This document shows positions 33,547 through 42,583 of a stretch of 64,000 nucleotides of DNA, in pieces. The stretch is from Bradyrhizobium sp. 4 (GTDB taxonomy: Bacteria; Pseudomonadota; Alphaproteobacteria; Rhizobiales; Xanthobacteraceae), in the NCBI RefSeq assembly GCF_023100905.1, contig NZ_CP064686.1:6634001-6698000 (forward strand), written 5' to 3'. Both the position numbers and the translations under genes were made by a program. The notes under the pieces were generated by a model, which saw only the letters and a list, made by a program, of their open reading frames with translations, made no database searches and had not been told where the DNA came from. Within the stretch, counting starts at the first letter, position 1. Every line of letters starts with the position of its first letter.

Positions 33547-33687
33547 GTCGTCCCGGCGAAGGCCGGGACCCATAGCCACAGCGAGTAGTTTGGCGAAGAT
33601 TGGTAGTTATTCAACCTTCGCGCGGTACTGAGACCTGCGCCCAACGATAGATCACGCGGTATGGGTCCCGGCCTTCGCCGGGACGAC
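33547..33687. repeat. 28-bp-arm inverted repeat (GTCGTCCCGGCGAAGG element)
   Basis: The arm at 33547-33574 is the exact reverse complement of that at 33660-33687, each itself holding a CCCGGCGAAGGCCGGG hairpin. The 85-bp centre shows no gene. This is a paired REP-like unit in the gap after lldD and may act as a terminator or mRNA stabiliser for both convergent genes. Confidence 0.85.
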
Positions 33688-33714
33688 ACTGAAGATGTCG
33701 CCGCAGCAGCACCC

Positions 33715-34338
33715 TTACATCGGCGGCGTCACTCCGTCGCGGCCGACATTGACCCGGTTGGCTTCCAGCGAACCATCGTCCTTCTTCACCGCACCGAAAA
33801 TGATCAGCTTGGCGCCGGGCTTGAGCTCGGATTTGTCGCTGGCCACGAAGGTGACGATCGGCGTGTCCGGGGGCACCACGACTTTCTTCTCACCGTCCTT
33901 GTACTTGACCGTGATGTTCTGGCCGTCGGTGCCCTTCACCGTCTGCGCCACGGTGGCGTTGGTCATGGTCGAGTTGGCGCGCGCATCCCAGGGACGAAAA
34001 CCTTCGGCCGCGCCGCGCTGGTTTTCAGGGAAGATGTGCACCGCGATCGCCTTCTGGGTGCCGTCGGGCTCCGGCAGGCCGGTGACGCCGATATAGGAGC
34101 CGTCCTTGATCTCCGACAACGACGTCTTCACCACCGCGAAGACCGCGACGTTGTCGGTCATGCGCACCTTCACGTCGCTGCCTTCGCGGGTCTTGATTCC
34201 GAGCGTGTTGCCGTCGACGCTCTCGATGGTGCCGCGGATGCGGACCGTCGGCGTCTGCTGCGCCAGGGCGGATGACGTGACGATGCAGGCGACGAATGCG
34301 GCCACGCCAACGCGTGATATCCAGCTTCTCTTCGACAT
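33715..34338 (-). CDS. Exported hypothetical protein, tandem paralogue 2
   Basis: The 207-aa product has a signal peptide (RVGVAAFVACIVTSSALA, cut before QQTPTV) and a beta-rich domain starting RIRGTIESVDGNTLGIKTRE, as in DUF5666-type OB-like periplasmic proteins. It aligns along its whole length with the product of the adjacent upstream gene; both end VNVGRDGVTPPM or VSVGRDGLTPPM. GGAGAA sits 7 bases before the chosen ATG; an ATG 5 codons earlier abuts the previous stop. Function unknown. Confidence 0.72.
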   Translation of the reverse strand: MSKRSWISRVGVAAFVACIVTSSALAQQTPTVRIRGTIESVDGNTLGIKTREGSDVKVRMTDNVAVFAVVKTSLSEIKDGSYIGVTGLPEPDGTQKAIAVHIFPENQRGAAEGFRPWDARANSTMTNATVAQTVKGTDGQNITVKYKDGEKKVVVPPDTPIVTFVASDKSELKPGAKLIIFGAVKKDDGSLEANRVNVGRDGVTPPM

Positions 34339-34353
34339 GTTGTTATTCTCCAT

Positions 34354-34980
34354 TTACATCGGCGGCGTCAGGCCGTCGCGGCCGACGCTGACGCGGTTGG
34401 TTTCGAACGAGCCGTCCGGCAGCTGCTTCATGAAGGCGATCACCTTGGCGCCGGCCTTCAGATCGGATTTGTCGCCCGGCACGAAGGTCACCACCGGCGT
34501 ATTGTCGGCGACGAACACCTTCTTCTCGCCGTCCTTGTACTTGACCAGCAGCGTATGGCCGTCATTGCCGACCACGCTCTCCGACACGGTCGCATTGGTC
34601 ATGCTGGAGTTGGGCTTGAGGTCATAGGGGCGCGAGCCCTCGCCGGTGCCGCGCATGCTCTCCGGAAACACGTGGACCTCGACCGCGTTCGCGCCGCCGT
34701 CCGGTCCCGGCACGGTGGTGGCGCCGACGAAGGAGCCGGGCTTGATGTCGGCAAGTGAAATCCTGGTAATGCCCGACACGTTCACGTCGGAGGCAATGTG
34801 CAGCTTGACGTCCTCGCCGCTGCGCGCCTTGACCTGCATCGTGTCACCATTGACGCTTTCGATCGTGCCGCGCACGCGCGTCGGCACCGGCGCCCTTTGC
34901 GCAAGTGCCGAAAGGGTCGAGACGGCCACCATCGCGACGGCGATGAGCGGACGTGTGAAAGTTGCACGGTGAACAGACAT
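34354..34980 (-). CDS. Exported hypothetical protein, tandem paralogue 1
   Basis: The 208-aa product has a signal peptide (PLIAVAMVAVSTLSALA, then QRAPVPT) and the same domain as its neighbour: RVRGTIESVNGDTMQVKARS, NSSMTNATVSESV, LLVKYKDGEKKVFV and a terminal GRDGLTPPM. The two genes are virtually contiguous, so they form an operon that arose by duplication. Likely periplasmic. No catalytic motif is visible. Confidence 0.72.
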   Translation of the reverse strand: MSVHRATFTRPLIAVAMVAVSTLSALAQRAPVPTRVRGTIESVNGDTMQVKARSGEDVKLHIASDVNVSGITRISLADIKPGSFVGATTVPGPDGGANAVEVHVFPESMRGTGEGSRPYDLKPNSSMTNATVSESVVGNDGHTLLVKYKDGEKKVFVADNTPVVTFVPGDKSDLKAGAKVIAFMKQLPDGSFETNRVSVGRDGLTPPM

Positions 34981-35046
34981 GATGGTCTCCGATTGCGCCC
35001 TATTGTCCCTACGGACATAGAACTCCGGAGGTTACGCGCTATTCTC

Positions 35047-35880
35047 TCAAGTCTTTGTGAGATCGGCCTCGACCAGCGCGCGCAGCTCGGCCGTGACCTG
35101 CGGCCGCTGGCCGAACCACAGCTCGAAGCCGCGGATCGCCTGATGCAGCAGCATGCCGAGCCCGTCGGCGGTTTTCAGCCCGCGCGCCTGTGCGGCCGCG
35201 AGCAGCGGCGTCACCAGCGGGACATAGACGAGATCGGCGACCACGGCGCCATCCGCCAGGCGCGCCACGTCAAGGTCGAGTGAAGGCTGGCCGTCCATGC
35301 CGAGCGAGGTCGTGTTCACGAGAAGGTTTGCACGCGGCAGAATGTCGTGGATGCTGTCCCACGCAACAGGATGCACGTTCGGCCCGAACTGCCTTGCAAG
35401 CATCTCGGCCCGGGCGATGGTGCGATTGGCGAGATGGACGCAGCTGATGCCGCGTTCGAGCAACCCGAACACGATGGCGCGCGAGGAGCCGCCGGCGCCC
35501 AGCACCAGCGCCTCTTCGGCTCCGTCCCAGCCGGGCGCGCTGGCATCGAGATTGCTGATAAAGCCCTCGACGTCGGTGTTGGTCGAGTGCAGCTCGCCGT
35601 CCGCAAACCACAGCGTGTTGGCCGCACCGACCGCCCGCGCGCGGGCATCGGGCGTCGAGAGCTCAAGCACGCCCTCCTTGTGCGGGATGGTGACATTGGC
35701 GCCGACGAAGCCGCGCAGCGACAGCCGCAGCACGAAGTCGCGCAGATTATCGGGTGGAACCGCCTCGATGACATAGCCGCCCTCGATATCGAGCGTGCGC
35801 AGCCAGTAACGATGGATCAGCGGCGAGCGCGAATGCGCGGCCGGCCATCCGATCAGACAGGCTGCGGGAGCCTTGGTCAC
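35047..35880 (-). CDS. aroE: Shikimate dehydrogenase
   Basis: The 277-aa enzyme reduces 3-dehydroshikimate to shikimate with NADPH, in aromatic amino acid synthesis. It begins (GTG start) with AACLIGWPAAHSRSPLIHRYW, the shikimate-binding SxS segment, has GANVTIPHKEGVL with the catalytic Lys (about residue 67), the nucleotide loop VLGAGGSSRAIVFGL, and a C-terminal GMLLHQAIRGFELWFG. Length and motifs are typical of AroE rather than of YdiB. In many alphaproteobacteria aroE is near coaE and dnaQ; here it is not. Confidence 0.95.
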   Translation of the reverse strand: MTKAPAACLIGWPAAHSRSPLIHRYWLRTLDIEGGYVIEAVPPDNLRDFVLRLSLRGFVGANVTIPHKEGVLELSTPDARARAVGAANTLWFADGELHSTNTDVEGFISNLDASAPGWDGAEEALVLGAGGSSRAIVFGLLERGISCVHLANRTIARAEMLARQFGPNVHPVAWDSIHDILPRANLLVNTTSLGMDGQPSLDLDVARLADGAVVADLVYVPLVTPLLAAAQARGLKTADGLGMLLHQAIRGFELWFGQRPQVTAELRALVEADLTKT

Positions 35881-35973
35881 GGTCGTCCTCCCCTGGGGTC
35901 GTTTCGGAGGCGATCCATTTCGCGTCCCGCAAGCCCTGTCAAGCGCGCGGGCCGTCTCGGGAGAGGCTCGACG

Positions 35974-37728
35974 TCAGGTCGTGCCCGCCTCACCGGCCGC
36001 GGGCTGCGCCGCGCCACCCTTGATGTCGGCGACCGCACGCGCGATGGTCTCGCGATAGCGGGCGCGTGGCGGCGTGACGCCATGGGTGAGCAGCGCGCGG
36101 CGCACCGCAGGCGACGCCCCCGTGATGAACAGCCGGATGCCTTGGCGGTGGGCCTTGGCGGCGACGCGGCCGAGCACGTTGGCCGCGGTCGAATCCAAAA
36201 ACGGCACCGCGGCGAAATCGACCACGAATCCCTTGCGCTTGTCGGCGATGCCGTCGAGCACGCTGCCGATCGCCGAGGCCGCGCCGAAGAAGAACGCGCC
36301 GGTGATGCGATAGACCAGCACGTCGCGATCGACCGCGAGTGCGGGGTCGTAAGGCACGCGCTCGCCATTTTCGTCGTCGGGACGATCGGCGGCCACCATC
36401 GGCGAACGTTCCTCGATGCCCGTCATTTCCGCCATGCGATGGATGAACAGCACCGCGCCGAGCGCGAAGCCGACCAGAATCCCTTCGGTCAGATCGCGGA
36501 AGATGGTGAGCAGGAAGGTTGCGAGCAGCACCACGGCATCGCCCCATGACGAGCGCAGCAGCGTCGCGAATTCGTGCTTCTCCGCCATGGTCCAGGCCAC
36601 CACGACGAGCACGGCGGCGAGCGCGGCCAGCGGGATGTAGCTCGCGAGCGGCGCTGCGATCAGCATGAACAGCAGCAGAAATACCGAATGCAGCATGCCC
36701 GCGAGCGGCCCCCGCGCGCCGGCGCGGATGTTGGTCGCGGTACGCGCGATCAGCCCCGTGACGCAGATGCCGCCGAACAGCGCCGCGCCGACATTGGCGG
36801 CGCCTTGCGCCACCAGCTCGCAATTGGAGCGGTGACGGCGACCGGTCATGCCGTCGGCCACCACCGCCGACAGCAGCGATTCGATGGCGGCGAGCAGCGC
36901 GAAGGAGATCGCATCCGGCAGCACGGCGGTCGCCTTCGCGAGCGAGAACGCAGGCAAGGCCGGCGAGGGCAGTTCGCGCGGAATGCCGCCGAAGCGCGAG
37001 CCGACGGTCTCGACCGGCAGCGACAGCACGGCACATGCGACCGCCGCGAGCACGACCGCGATCAGGATGCCCGGCCAGGACGGCAGCCAACGTCGCAGTC
37101 CGGCGATGATGGCAATGCTGACGATCGCGACCGCGACGGCCGACGGATTGACGGTGTGCAGGCCGCCGGCAAGCGCGACCAGTTTCGGAACGAACTCGCT
37201 CGGCTCCTTCGCGAGGAGCGTGATCCCGCCGAGATCGCGCAGCTGGCTGGCGAAGATGATGACGGCGATGCCGGCGGTGAAGCCGACCGTCACCGGATAC
37301 GGAATGAACTTGATATAGGTGCCGATCCGCAGGAAGCCCGCAGCGATCAGGAACAGGCCCGCCATCAGCGTGGCCAGGATCACGCCATCGACCCCGTGAC
37401 GGTCGGCGGTCGCCGCAACCAGCACAATGAAGGCGCCGGCAGGACCGCCGATCTGGAACCGGCTGCCGCCGAGCAGTGAGGCAATGAAGCCGCCGACAAC
37501 GGCGGTGTAGAGTCCGCGGTCCGGCGTCACACCCGAGGCGATCGCGATCGCCATCGACAGCGGCAGCGCGACGATCGCAACCGTGAGGCCCGCGAACACA
37601 TCGGCGCGGAAATCCGACCAGCCGTAGCCCTCGCGCCATACGGTGACGAGCTTTGGCAAATAGAGTTCGGTGAAGGTCGGCCGACGAAGCTGGTGCAGCT
37701 TGCCTGCGTGTTCGCCTGTGATGCTCAT
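35974..37728 (-). CDS. SulP family anion transporter with STAS domain
   Basis: The 584-aa protein has about twelve membrane helices with the SulP signature region DFRADVFAGLTVAIVALPLSMA (about residues 39-60) and SRFQIGGPAGAFIVLV, and a C-terminal STAS domain (about 440-560; GFVVDFAAVPFLDSTAANVL). SulP proteins move sulfate, bicarbonate or dicarboxylates; which one cannot be read here. It lies 93 bp from aroE on the same strand, so read-through into aroE is possible, and 110 bp from the XRE gene upstream. Confidence 0.9.
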   Translation of the reverse strand: MSITGEHAGKLHQLRRPTFTELYLPKLVTVWREGYGWSDFRADVFAGLTVAIVALPLSMAIAIASGVTPDRGLYTAVVGGFIASLLGGSRFQIGGPAGAFIVLVAATADRHGVDGVILATLMAGLFLIAAGFLRIGTYIKFIPYPVTVGFTAGIAVIIFASQLRDLGGITLLAKEPSEFVPKLVALAGGLHTVNPSAVAVAIVSIAIIAGLRRWLPSWPGILIAVVLAAVACAVLSLPVETVGSRFGGIPRELPSPALPAFSLAKATAVLPDAISFALLAAIESLLSAVVADGMTGRRHRSNCELVAQGAANVGAALFGGICVTGLIARTATNIRAGARGPLAGMLHSVFLLLFMLIAAPLASYIPLAALAAVLVVVAWTMAEKHEFATLLRSSWGDAVVLLATFLLTIFRDLTEGILVGFALGAVLFIHRMAEMTGIEERSPMVAADRPDDENGERVPYDPALAVDRDVLVYRITGAFFFGAASAIGSVLDGIADKRKGFVVDFAAVPFLDSTAANVLGRVAAKAHRQGIRLFITGASPAVRRALLTHGVTPPRARYRETIARAVADIKGGAAQPAAGEAGTT

Positions 37729-37838
37729 TTCAGCAAAATGCTCCGCTGCCCACGACGCTCCGATGCATCGTGCGGCCGCGTATCGGGGCGCGACGGTGCG
37801 TTAGTTAAGACTGCTTCCGAGCATGATCATTTGCGGGA

Positions 37839-38111
37839 TCACGCCCCCACCCGACGCGGCGGCCCCGGCTCCTTGAGCCGAACGCCACGTCCGCCGCCTT
37901 CGCTGCGCGCCTGTTCGCCGATCAGCTCGACGCCGGCCCGATCGAAGGCTTCGACCACCTTCATCAAGGTCTCGACCACGCCACGGACGTTGCCGGTGCT
38001 CGCCTCCATCCGCTGAATGGTCGGCAGCGATACGCCTGCAAGCTCCGCCAAGGCCCTCTGGTCAATGCCGAGCAGCGCGCGCGCTGCCCGCATCTGGAAC
38101 GACGTGATCAC
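37839..38111 (-). CDS. XRE family helix-turn-helix regulator
   Basis: The 90-aa protein is little more than one Cro/C1-type HTH: QMRAARALLGIDQRALAELA, then GVSLPTIQRMEAS (about residues 27-39), followed by a helix and a basic Gly-rich tail. It has its own promoter with a perfect TATAAT and a nearby palindrome, which suggests autoregulation. It may also control the SulP gene that follows on the same strand. Confidence 0.85.
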   Translation of the reverse strand: MITSFQMRAARALLGIDQRALAELAGVSLPTIQRMEASTGNVRGVVETLMKVVEAFDRAGVELIGEQARSEGGGRGVRLKEPGPPRRVGA

Positions 38112-38131
38112 CTTGGCCTCACGTATGAACG

Positions 38132-38177
38132 ATTATAAGTGATGTCTGGAGCATGCACAATGATGTAAAATACATCA
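38132..38177 (-). promoter_or_regulatory. Promoter and probable operator of the XRE gene
   Basis: On the minus strand -35 TTGTGC (38160-38155) and -10 TATAAT (38137-38132) are 17 bp apart. Directly upstream is the perfect palindrome TGATGTA-TTT-TACATCA (38161-38177), and a half-site ACATCA occurs in the spacer. The start codon is only about 14 bases after the predicted transcription start. Confidence 0.7.
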
Positions 38178-38223
38178 AATTGAGCCGAACGCAAGAGGGC
38201 CCTCGCCGCCACGTGCTCCGCGT

Positions 38224-38255
38224 CGCCCTCTCCCCGTACGAACGGTGAGAGGGCG
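38224..38255. repeat. Dispersed CGCCCTCTC palindromic repeat
   Basis: CGCCCTCTC (38224-38232) and GAGAGGGCG (38247-38255) flank CCCGTACGAACGGT. It is the same family as the copy at 4913-4960 (both have a CCCGTA-AGAACG / CCCGTACGAACG core). It lies 33 bases after the EF-G-like gene's stop. Confidence 0.75.
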
Positions 38256-38287
38256 AGAGCAGTACGTGCCTCACTGCGAGAGGCAGC

Positions 38288-40336
38288 TCACGCCGCGTGC
38301 TGATGCGCAGCGATGATCTGGTCGGCGGCGCGCCCCGTGACTTCGGCCATGTGGTCGAACTGGCGGGTGAAGCTGCCGGCGCCTGCCGTGGCCGAACGCA
38401 GCTCGACGATCAACTCGCCGATCTCGGCTTCCGGCATCATGGCGCGGACGCAGTCCCATCCGCTCCAGCCGTCGCGGGTGTCGAAGCCGAGGATCTGGCC
38501 GCGCCGCGCCGACAGGATCGCGTTGATCTTGGCGGTGGCGTCGGTCGGGCAGACGATCTCGACCACGTGGATCGGCTCCAGCAGCACCGACTGGCATTGC
38601 GGCAGGCCTTCGTTGAGCCCGACCCGTGCCGCCGTGCGAAAGGCGAGGTCGGAGGAATCGACGCTGTGATAGGAGCCGTCGGTCAGCGTCACCTGCAAAT
38701 CGGTGACCGGGAAACCGAGCGGGCCACGCGCAAGCCCGTCGACGACGCCCTCTTCCACCGCGCCGATATAGTTGCGGGGCACCGCACCGCCGACCACCTT
38801 CTCGGCGAACCTGAAGCCCTCGCCGCGCGGCAGCGGCCTGATGTCGAGCACGACATCGCCGAACTGGCCATGCCCACCGGACTGTTTCTTGTGGCGGCCG
38901 CGCTGGACGATCGGCTTGCGGATGGTTTCCTGATAGCCGATCGCGGGTGGATGCGAGGCGACCTTGACGCCGAAACGGTCGCGTAGCCGCTCGCTCGCGA
39001 CGCGCAGATGCATCTCGCCCTGCCCCCACAGCACGGTGTCGTGAGTCTGCGCGTTCATCACGAAGACGAGCGAGGGATCCTCCTCGTGCAGCCGCATCAG
39101 CGCCTGGCCGAGCTTGACGTCGTCCTTGCGGTCGGTGGCCGCAACCGAGATCGCGAGCACCGGCGGAGTGGGTTCGCTGGCGGCGAGCGCTGCCGGCTGG
39201 GTCTTGCCGTTCGAGACCGTGTCGCCGGTCTTGATCGGGTCGAGCTTGGCGAGCGCCACCGTGTCGCCGGCTTCCGCCGCGGCACGCTTGGTGTCGTAGG
39301 CTCCGGTGACGGCGAGGATGCCGGAGATGCGGCTGGCTCCGCCGGAGGAGGATTGCAGGGTGGCACCGTCGTCGAGGTGGCCGGCGAGCATCCGTGTCAG
39401 CGACAGCTTTCCGCCGTGCTGCGAGTGCAGCGTCTTGAAGACGAAGCCGAGGGCGTCCCTGGTCTCGGGAACGCCGAGTCGTTTTGCGGTCTCCGCGATA
39501 CCTGGCGCCTCGTGGCGCAACGCTTTCATCAAGCGCAGCACGCCGTTTTCGCGGGCGGCGGCGCCGAGCAGCACGGGGCAGATCAGCCCGTCGCGCAGTT
39601 CGCGGGCGAGATCGTCGAACACGGCATCGCGCGGCGGCTGGATGTCCTCGAGCAGCTGCTCCATCAGCGCATCGTCGTGATCGGCGAGCTTCTCCAGCAT
39701 CGAGAAGCGGGCCTCCTTCTCGCGATCGAGATCGCCGCCTTGAAGCGCGACCACTTCGGAGGCCTTGTGCTCGCGGTAAATGAACGCGCGCTCCAGCGCG
39801 AGATCGACGAAGCCCTCGATCAGCTCGTCCTTCCAGATCGGGATCTGGCGCAGCACAAGCGGCACGCGCGAGGCGGGCTGGAGCATCTCGAGCGTCTCGC
39901 GGATGCGCTTGTTGGCGCGGTCGATCTTGTTGAGGAACAGGAAACGCGGGATCTTCAGCTCCTCCAGCTCGCGCAGAATGATCTGAAGCTGCGGCAGCTT
40001 CTTCTCGTCGGCTTCGCAGACCACGATTGCGGCATCGACCGCGGGCAGCGCGGCGCGCATGTCGTGGGCAAATTCGACGGAACCGGGACAATCGAGGAAG
40101 GTGTAGCTGTCGCCCATGAAACTCGTGGTGACGGCAGTCAACCCGACGGTCATCTTGTGATGACGGGCCTCTGGCGTGGCGTCGCCGACGGAGGTTCCGG
40201 CATCGACGCTGCCGGCGCGAAAGATTGCGCCGGTTCGTGCCATGATCGCTTCGAGAAGTGTGGTTTTACCGCTTTGGAAAGGGCCCACCAGCGCGATGCA
40301 CCGTGGACCTCGGGGACTTCTGACGTCTTGTCCCAT
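38288..40336 (-). CDS. Elongation factor G-like GTPase
   Basis: The 682-aa protein has the EF-G domain order: GTPase with G1 GPFQSGKTT (18-26), G3 DCPG and G4 NKID, then domain II, and C-terminal domains IV-V (PRNYIGAVEEGVVDGLARGP; FDTRDGWSGWD). Differences from housekeeping EF-G are the G1 (not AHIDAGKTT) and the lack of neighbouring rpsL, rpsG or tuf. Such paralogues (EF-G2 or FusA-like) are known in many bacteria and may act in ribosome recycling or under special conditions. The ATG at MGQDVRS is chosen since upstream residues are not family-like. Confidence 0.85.
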   Translation of the reverse strand: MGQDVRSPRGPRCIALVGPFQSGKTTLLEAIMARTGAIFRAGSVDAGTSVGDATPEARHHKMTVGLTAVTTSFMGDSYTFLDCPGSVEFAHDMRAALPAVDAAIVVCEADEKKLPQLQIILRELEELKIPRFLFLNKIDRANKRIRETLEMLQPASRVPLVLRQIPIWKDELIEGFVDLALERAFIYREHKASEVVALQGGDLDREKEARFSMLEKLADHDDALMEQLLEDIQPPRDAVFDDLARELRDGLICPVLLGAAARENGVLRLMKALRHEAPGIAETAKRLGVPETRDALGFVFKTLHSQHGGKLSLTRMLAGHLDDGATLQSSSGGASRISGILAVTGAYDTKRAAAEAGDTVALAKLDPIKTGDTVSNGKTQPAALAASEPTPPVLAISVAATDRKDDVKLGQALMRLHEEDPSLVFVMNAQTHDTVLWGQGEMHLRVASERLRDRFGVKVASHPPAIGYQETIRKPIVQRGRHKKQSGGHGQFGDVVLDIRPLPRGEGFRFAEKVVGGAVPRNYIGAVEEGVVDGLARGPLGFPVTDLQVTLTDGSYHSVDSSDLAFRTAARVGLNEGLPQCQSVLLEPIHVVEIVCPTDATAKINAILSARRGQILGFDTRDGWSGWDCVRAMMPEAEIGELIVELRSATAGAGSFTRQFDHMAEVTGRAADQIIAAHQHAA

Positions 40337-40488
40337 TCGCCGCCTCCTTGGTGTGGAGCTCGGCCCATGATTGGGTCGGCAAACGCCGATGCTCTGCCCG
40401 TCCCCGAGATTTGGCAAGCATCAAACGTCGCTGCGGTGCGTCGTCGCGGGAATCGCGCCGGAGCGACGCGATACACACACGGGAGTTG

Positions 40489-40968
40489 TTAACGGCCCGG
40501 GCGGAGTTCCAGGCTCTCGAGGCCGGCGGCGACGTTGAGGCCGACCTGGCCCTGCACGCTGAGCGGCTGGAGCGCGATCGAATTGTTGGAGCCGCCGACC
40601 AGCACGTTGCCGCCGAGGCCGACACCGACCGAGGCGCTGCCCTGCGCACCGGCGTAGTTGCCGGCGAGGTCGCCCGGTCCGAGCCGGTTCACCGGCGCGA
40701 ACACGCCCCACGCCAAAGCCGTCTCCTGGGTGATGCCGATATCCAGGCCGACCTTGCGGATGGTCGCGACGTAACGGTCGTCCGGCAAACCATCGACTCG
40801 CAGCACGCAGCCGAGATGGGTCACCGATCCCACGATGAAGCCCACGCTGGCGCCGCCGCGGCATTCGAGCACGCCCACCTGCACCATCCGCGATTGCGCG
40901 CTGGCGCCCGCAACGGAGGCAACGAGGCTCGCAGCGGCAAGCCCGGCGAGGAGGAGTGAACGGCGCAT
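40489..40968 (-). CDS. DUF992 family exported protein
   Basis: The 159-aa product has a signal peptide (MRRSLLLAGLAAASLVASVA, then GASA) and a DUF992 domain: VQVGVLECRGGASVGFIVGS, LGCVLRV, ITQETALAWGVFAP, GNYAGAQGSASVGVG and a terminal LELRPGR. These are small beta proteins of the alphaproteobacterial envelope with two conserved cysteines; function unknown. GGAG is 6 bases upstream of the ATG. It is monocistronic, between the EF-G-like gene and aatA. Confidence 0.87.
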   Translation of the reverse strand: MRRSLLLAGLAAASLVASVAGASAQSRMVQVGVLECRGGASVGFIVGSVTHLGCVLRVDGLPDDRYVATIRKVGLDIGITQETALAWGVFAPVNRLGPGDLAGNYAGAQGSASVGVGLGGNVLVGGSNNSIALQPLSVQGQVGLNVAAGLESLELRPGR

Positions 40969-41079
40969 GAAAATCTCCGGCGATGAATGCGATGCGAGCA
41001 TGGGGGCGCGGCACACGCCGCGCGATGGTCTATGCCACAACAGTTCCCGTGGCGCCAGATCGTGCAGACTTGAAAGAAA

Positions 41080-41105
41080 AAGGGCCCGCATTGCGCGGGC
41101 CCTTT
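41080..41105 (-). terminator. Intrinsic terminator after aatA
   Basis: AAAGGGCCCGC / GCGGGCCCTTT around a short loop, with TTTTTCTTTC following on the minus strand. It lies 23 bases after the aatA stop. Confidence 0.92.
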
Positions 41106-41128
41106 GATGTTACTTCGTGTCTGCGAGT

Positions 41129-42331
41129 TCAGCGCAGATTGCCGCAGAAGCGCTGGATGCGCTTGCAGGCGTCTTCGAGGTCCGAGGTCTTGGTTGCGTA
41201 GGAGATGCGGAACGCGGGTCCAAGGCCGAAGGCCGAACCCTGCACCACGGCGACGCCTTCGGTCTCGAGCAGCTCGGTCACGAACGTCTCGTCATTGTCG
41301 ATCACCTTGCCCGACGGCGCGGTCTTGCCGATGGTGCCGGCGCAGGACGGATAGACGTAGAAGGCACCCTCGGGACGCGGACACTCGATGCCCTTGGCCT
41401 GGTTGAGCATGGAGACGACGAGGTCGCGGCGCTCCTTGAAGACCTTGTTGTTGGCGGGGATGAAGTCCTGCGGACCGTTCAGCGCCTCAACCGCGGCCCA
41501 TTGCGCAATCGACGACGGGTTCGAGGTCGACTGCGACTGGATCGTCGACATCGCCTTGATCAGCTGCGCCGGGCCGCCGGCATAGCCGATACGCCAGCCG
41601 GTCATGCAATAGGCCTTCGACACGCCGTTCACGGTGAGCGTGCGGTCGTAGAGTTTCGGCTCGACCTGCGCGACCGTGGTGAACTGGAAGTCGTCATAGA
41701 CGAGATGCTCATACATGTCGTCGGTCATCACCCAGACGTGGGGATGCTTGACCAGCACGTCGGTGAGCGCCTTGAGCTCGGTCCTGGTGTAGGCAGCTCC
41801 CGTCGGATTCGACGGCGAGCACAGGATCACCCATTTGGTCTTCGGCGTGATCGCGCGCTCGAGCGCCTCGGCCTGGAGCTTGAAGCCGGTCGCGGCGGTG
41901 CAGACCACCGGCACCGGCTCGCCACCGGCCAGCGCCACCATCTCGGGATAGCTGACCCAGTACGGCGCGGGGATGATCACCTCGTCGCCCGGATTGATGG
42001 TTGCCATCAGCGCGTTGTAGAGCACCTGCTTGCCGCCGGTGCCGACGATGATCTGGTTCGCCTTGTAGACGACGTCGTTCTCGCGCTGAAACTTGGCGAT
42101 GATGGCTTCCTTCAACTCGGGAATGCCGTCGACCGCGGTGTACTTGGTCTTGCCCGCTTCGATGGCGTGGATCGCGGCCAGCTTGATGTTGGCGGGCGTG
42201 TCGAAGTCGGGCTCGCCGGCACCTAAGCCGATGACGTTGCGGCCCGCCGCTTTCAGCGCACGTGCTTTATCCGTGACCGCGATGGTCGCGGACGGCTTCA
42301 CACGGTCGAGCGCAGCGGCAAGGAAGGACAT
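41129..42331 (-). CDS. aatA: Aspartate aminotransferase, class Ib
   Basis: The 400-aa PLP enzyme moves the amino group between aspartate and 2-oxoglutarate. N-terminal RVKPSATIAVTDKARALKAA and GLGAGEPDFDTP resemble rhizobial AatA; SPSNPTGAAY, TDDMYEHLVYDD and the PLP-lysine motif VNGVSKAYCMTGWRIGYAGG (Lys239) follow. The ATG at MSFLAAAL is preferred because AGGAG is 6 bases upstream, while a second ATG two codons earlier abuts the AGGAG. In rhizobia aatA matters for nitrogen assimilation and symbiosis. Confidence 0.93.
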   Translation of the reverse strand: MSFLAAALDRVKPSATIAVTDKARALKAAGRNVIGLGAGEPDFDTPANIKLAAIHAIEAGKTKYTAVDGIPELKEAIIAKFQRENDVVYKANQIIVGTGGKQVLYNALMATINPGDEVIIPAPYWVSYPEMVALAGGEPVPVVCTAATGFKLQAEALERAITPKTKWVILCSPSNPTGAAYTRTELKALTDVLVKHPHVWVMTDDMYEHLVYDDFQFTTVAQVEPKLYDRTLTVNGVSKAYCMTGWRIGYAGGPAQLIKAMSTIQSQSTSNPSSIAQWAAVEALNGPQDFIPANNKVFKERRDLVVSMLNQAKGIECPRPEGAFYVYPSCAGTIGKTAPSGKVIDNDETFVTELLETEGVAVVQGSAFGLGPAFRISYATKTSDLEDACKRIQRFCGNLR

Positions 42332-42583
42332 CGTCATCTCCTGACAAGCGTCGTGAACCCTTTGGCTTCACGACTCCGATTGTGGGAATGAGCCACCCTA
42401 AAACGAGTGCCGTTGCACCGCAAGAAACTTCGGTCCGATCCCGCAAAAGTTTACGTGTCTGGCGCGCATCAAGTCGTGATTTCCCGCAATTTTCCGCAAC
42501 TTTGCCAGGCAAATCCCACATATCCGACAAGGCGTGTCCTCGGAGCAATTTTGGCGGGTTGATCGCCGCGAAATCCAGACCGT

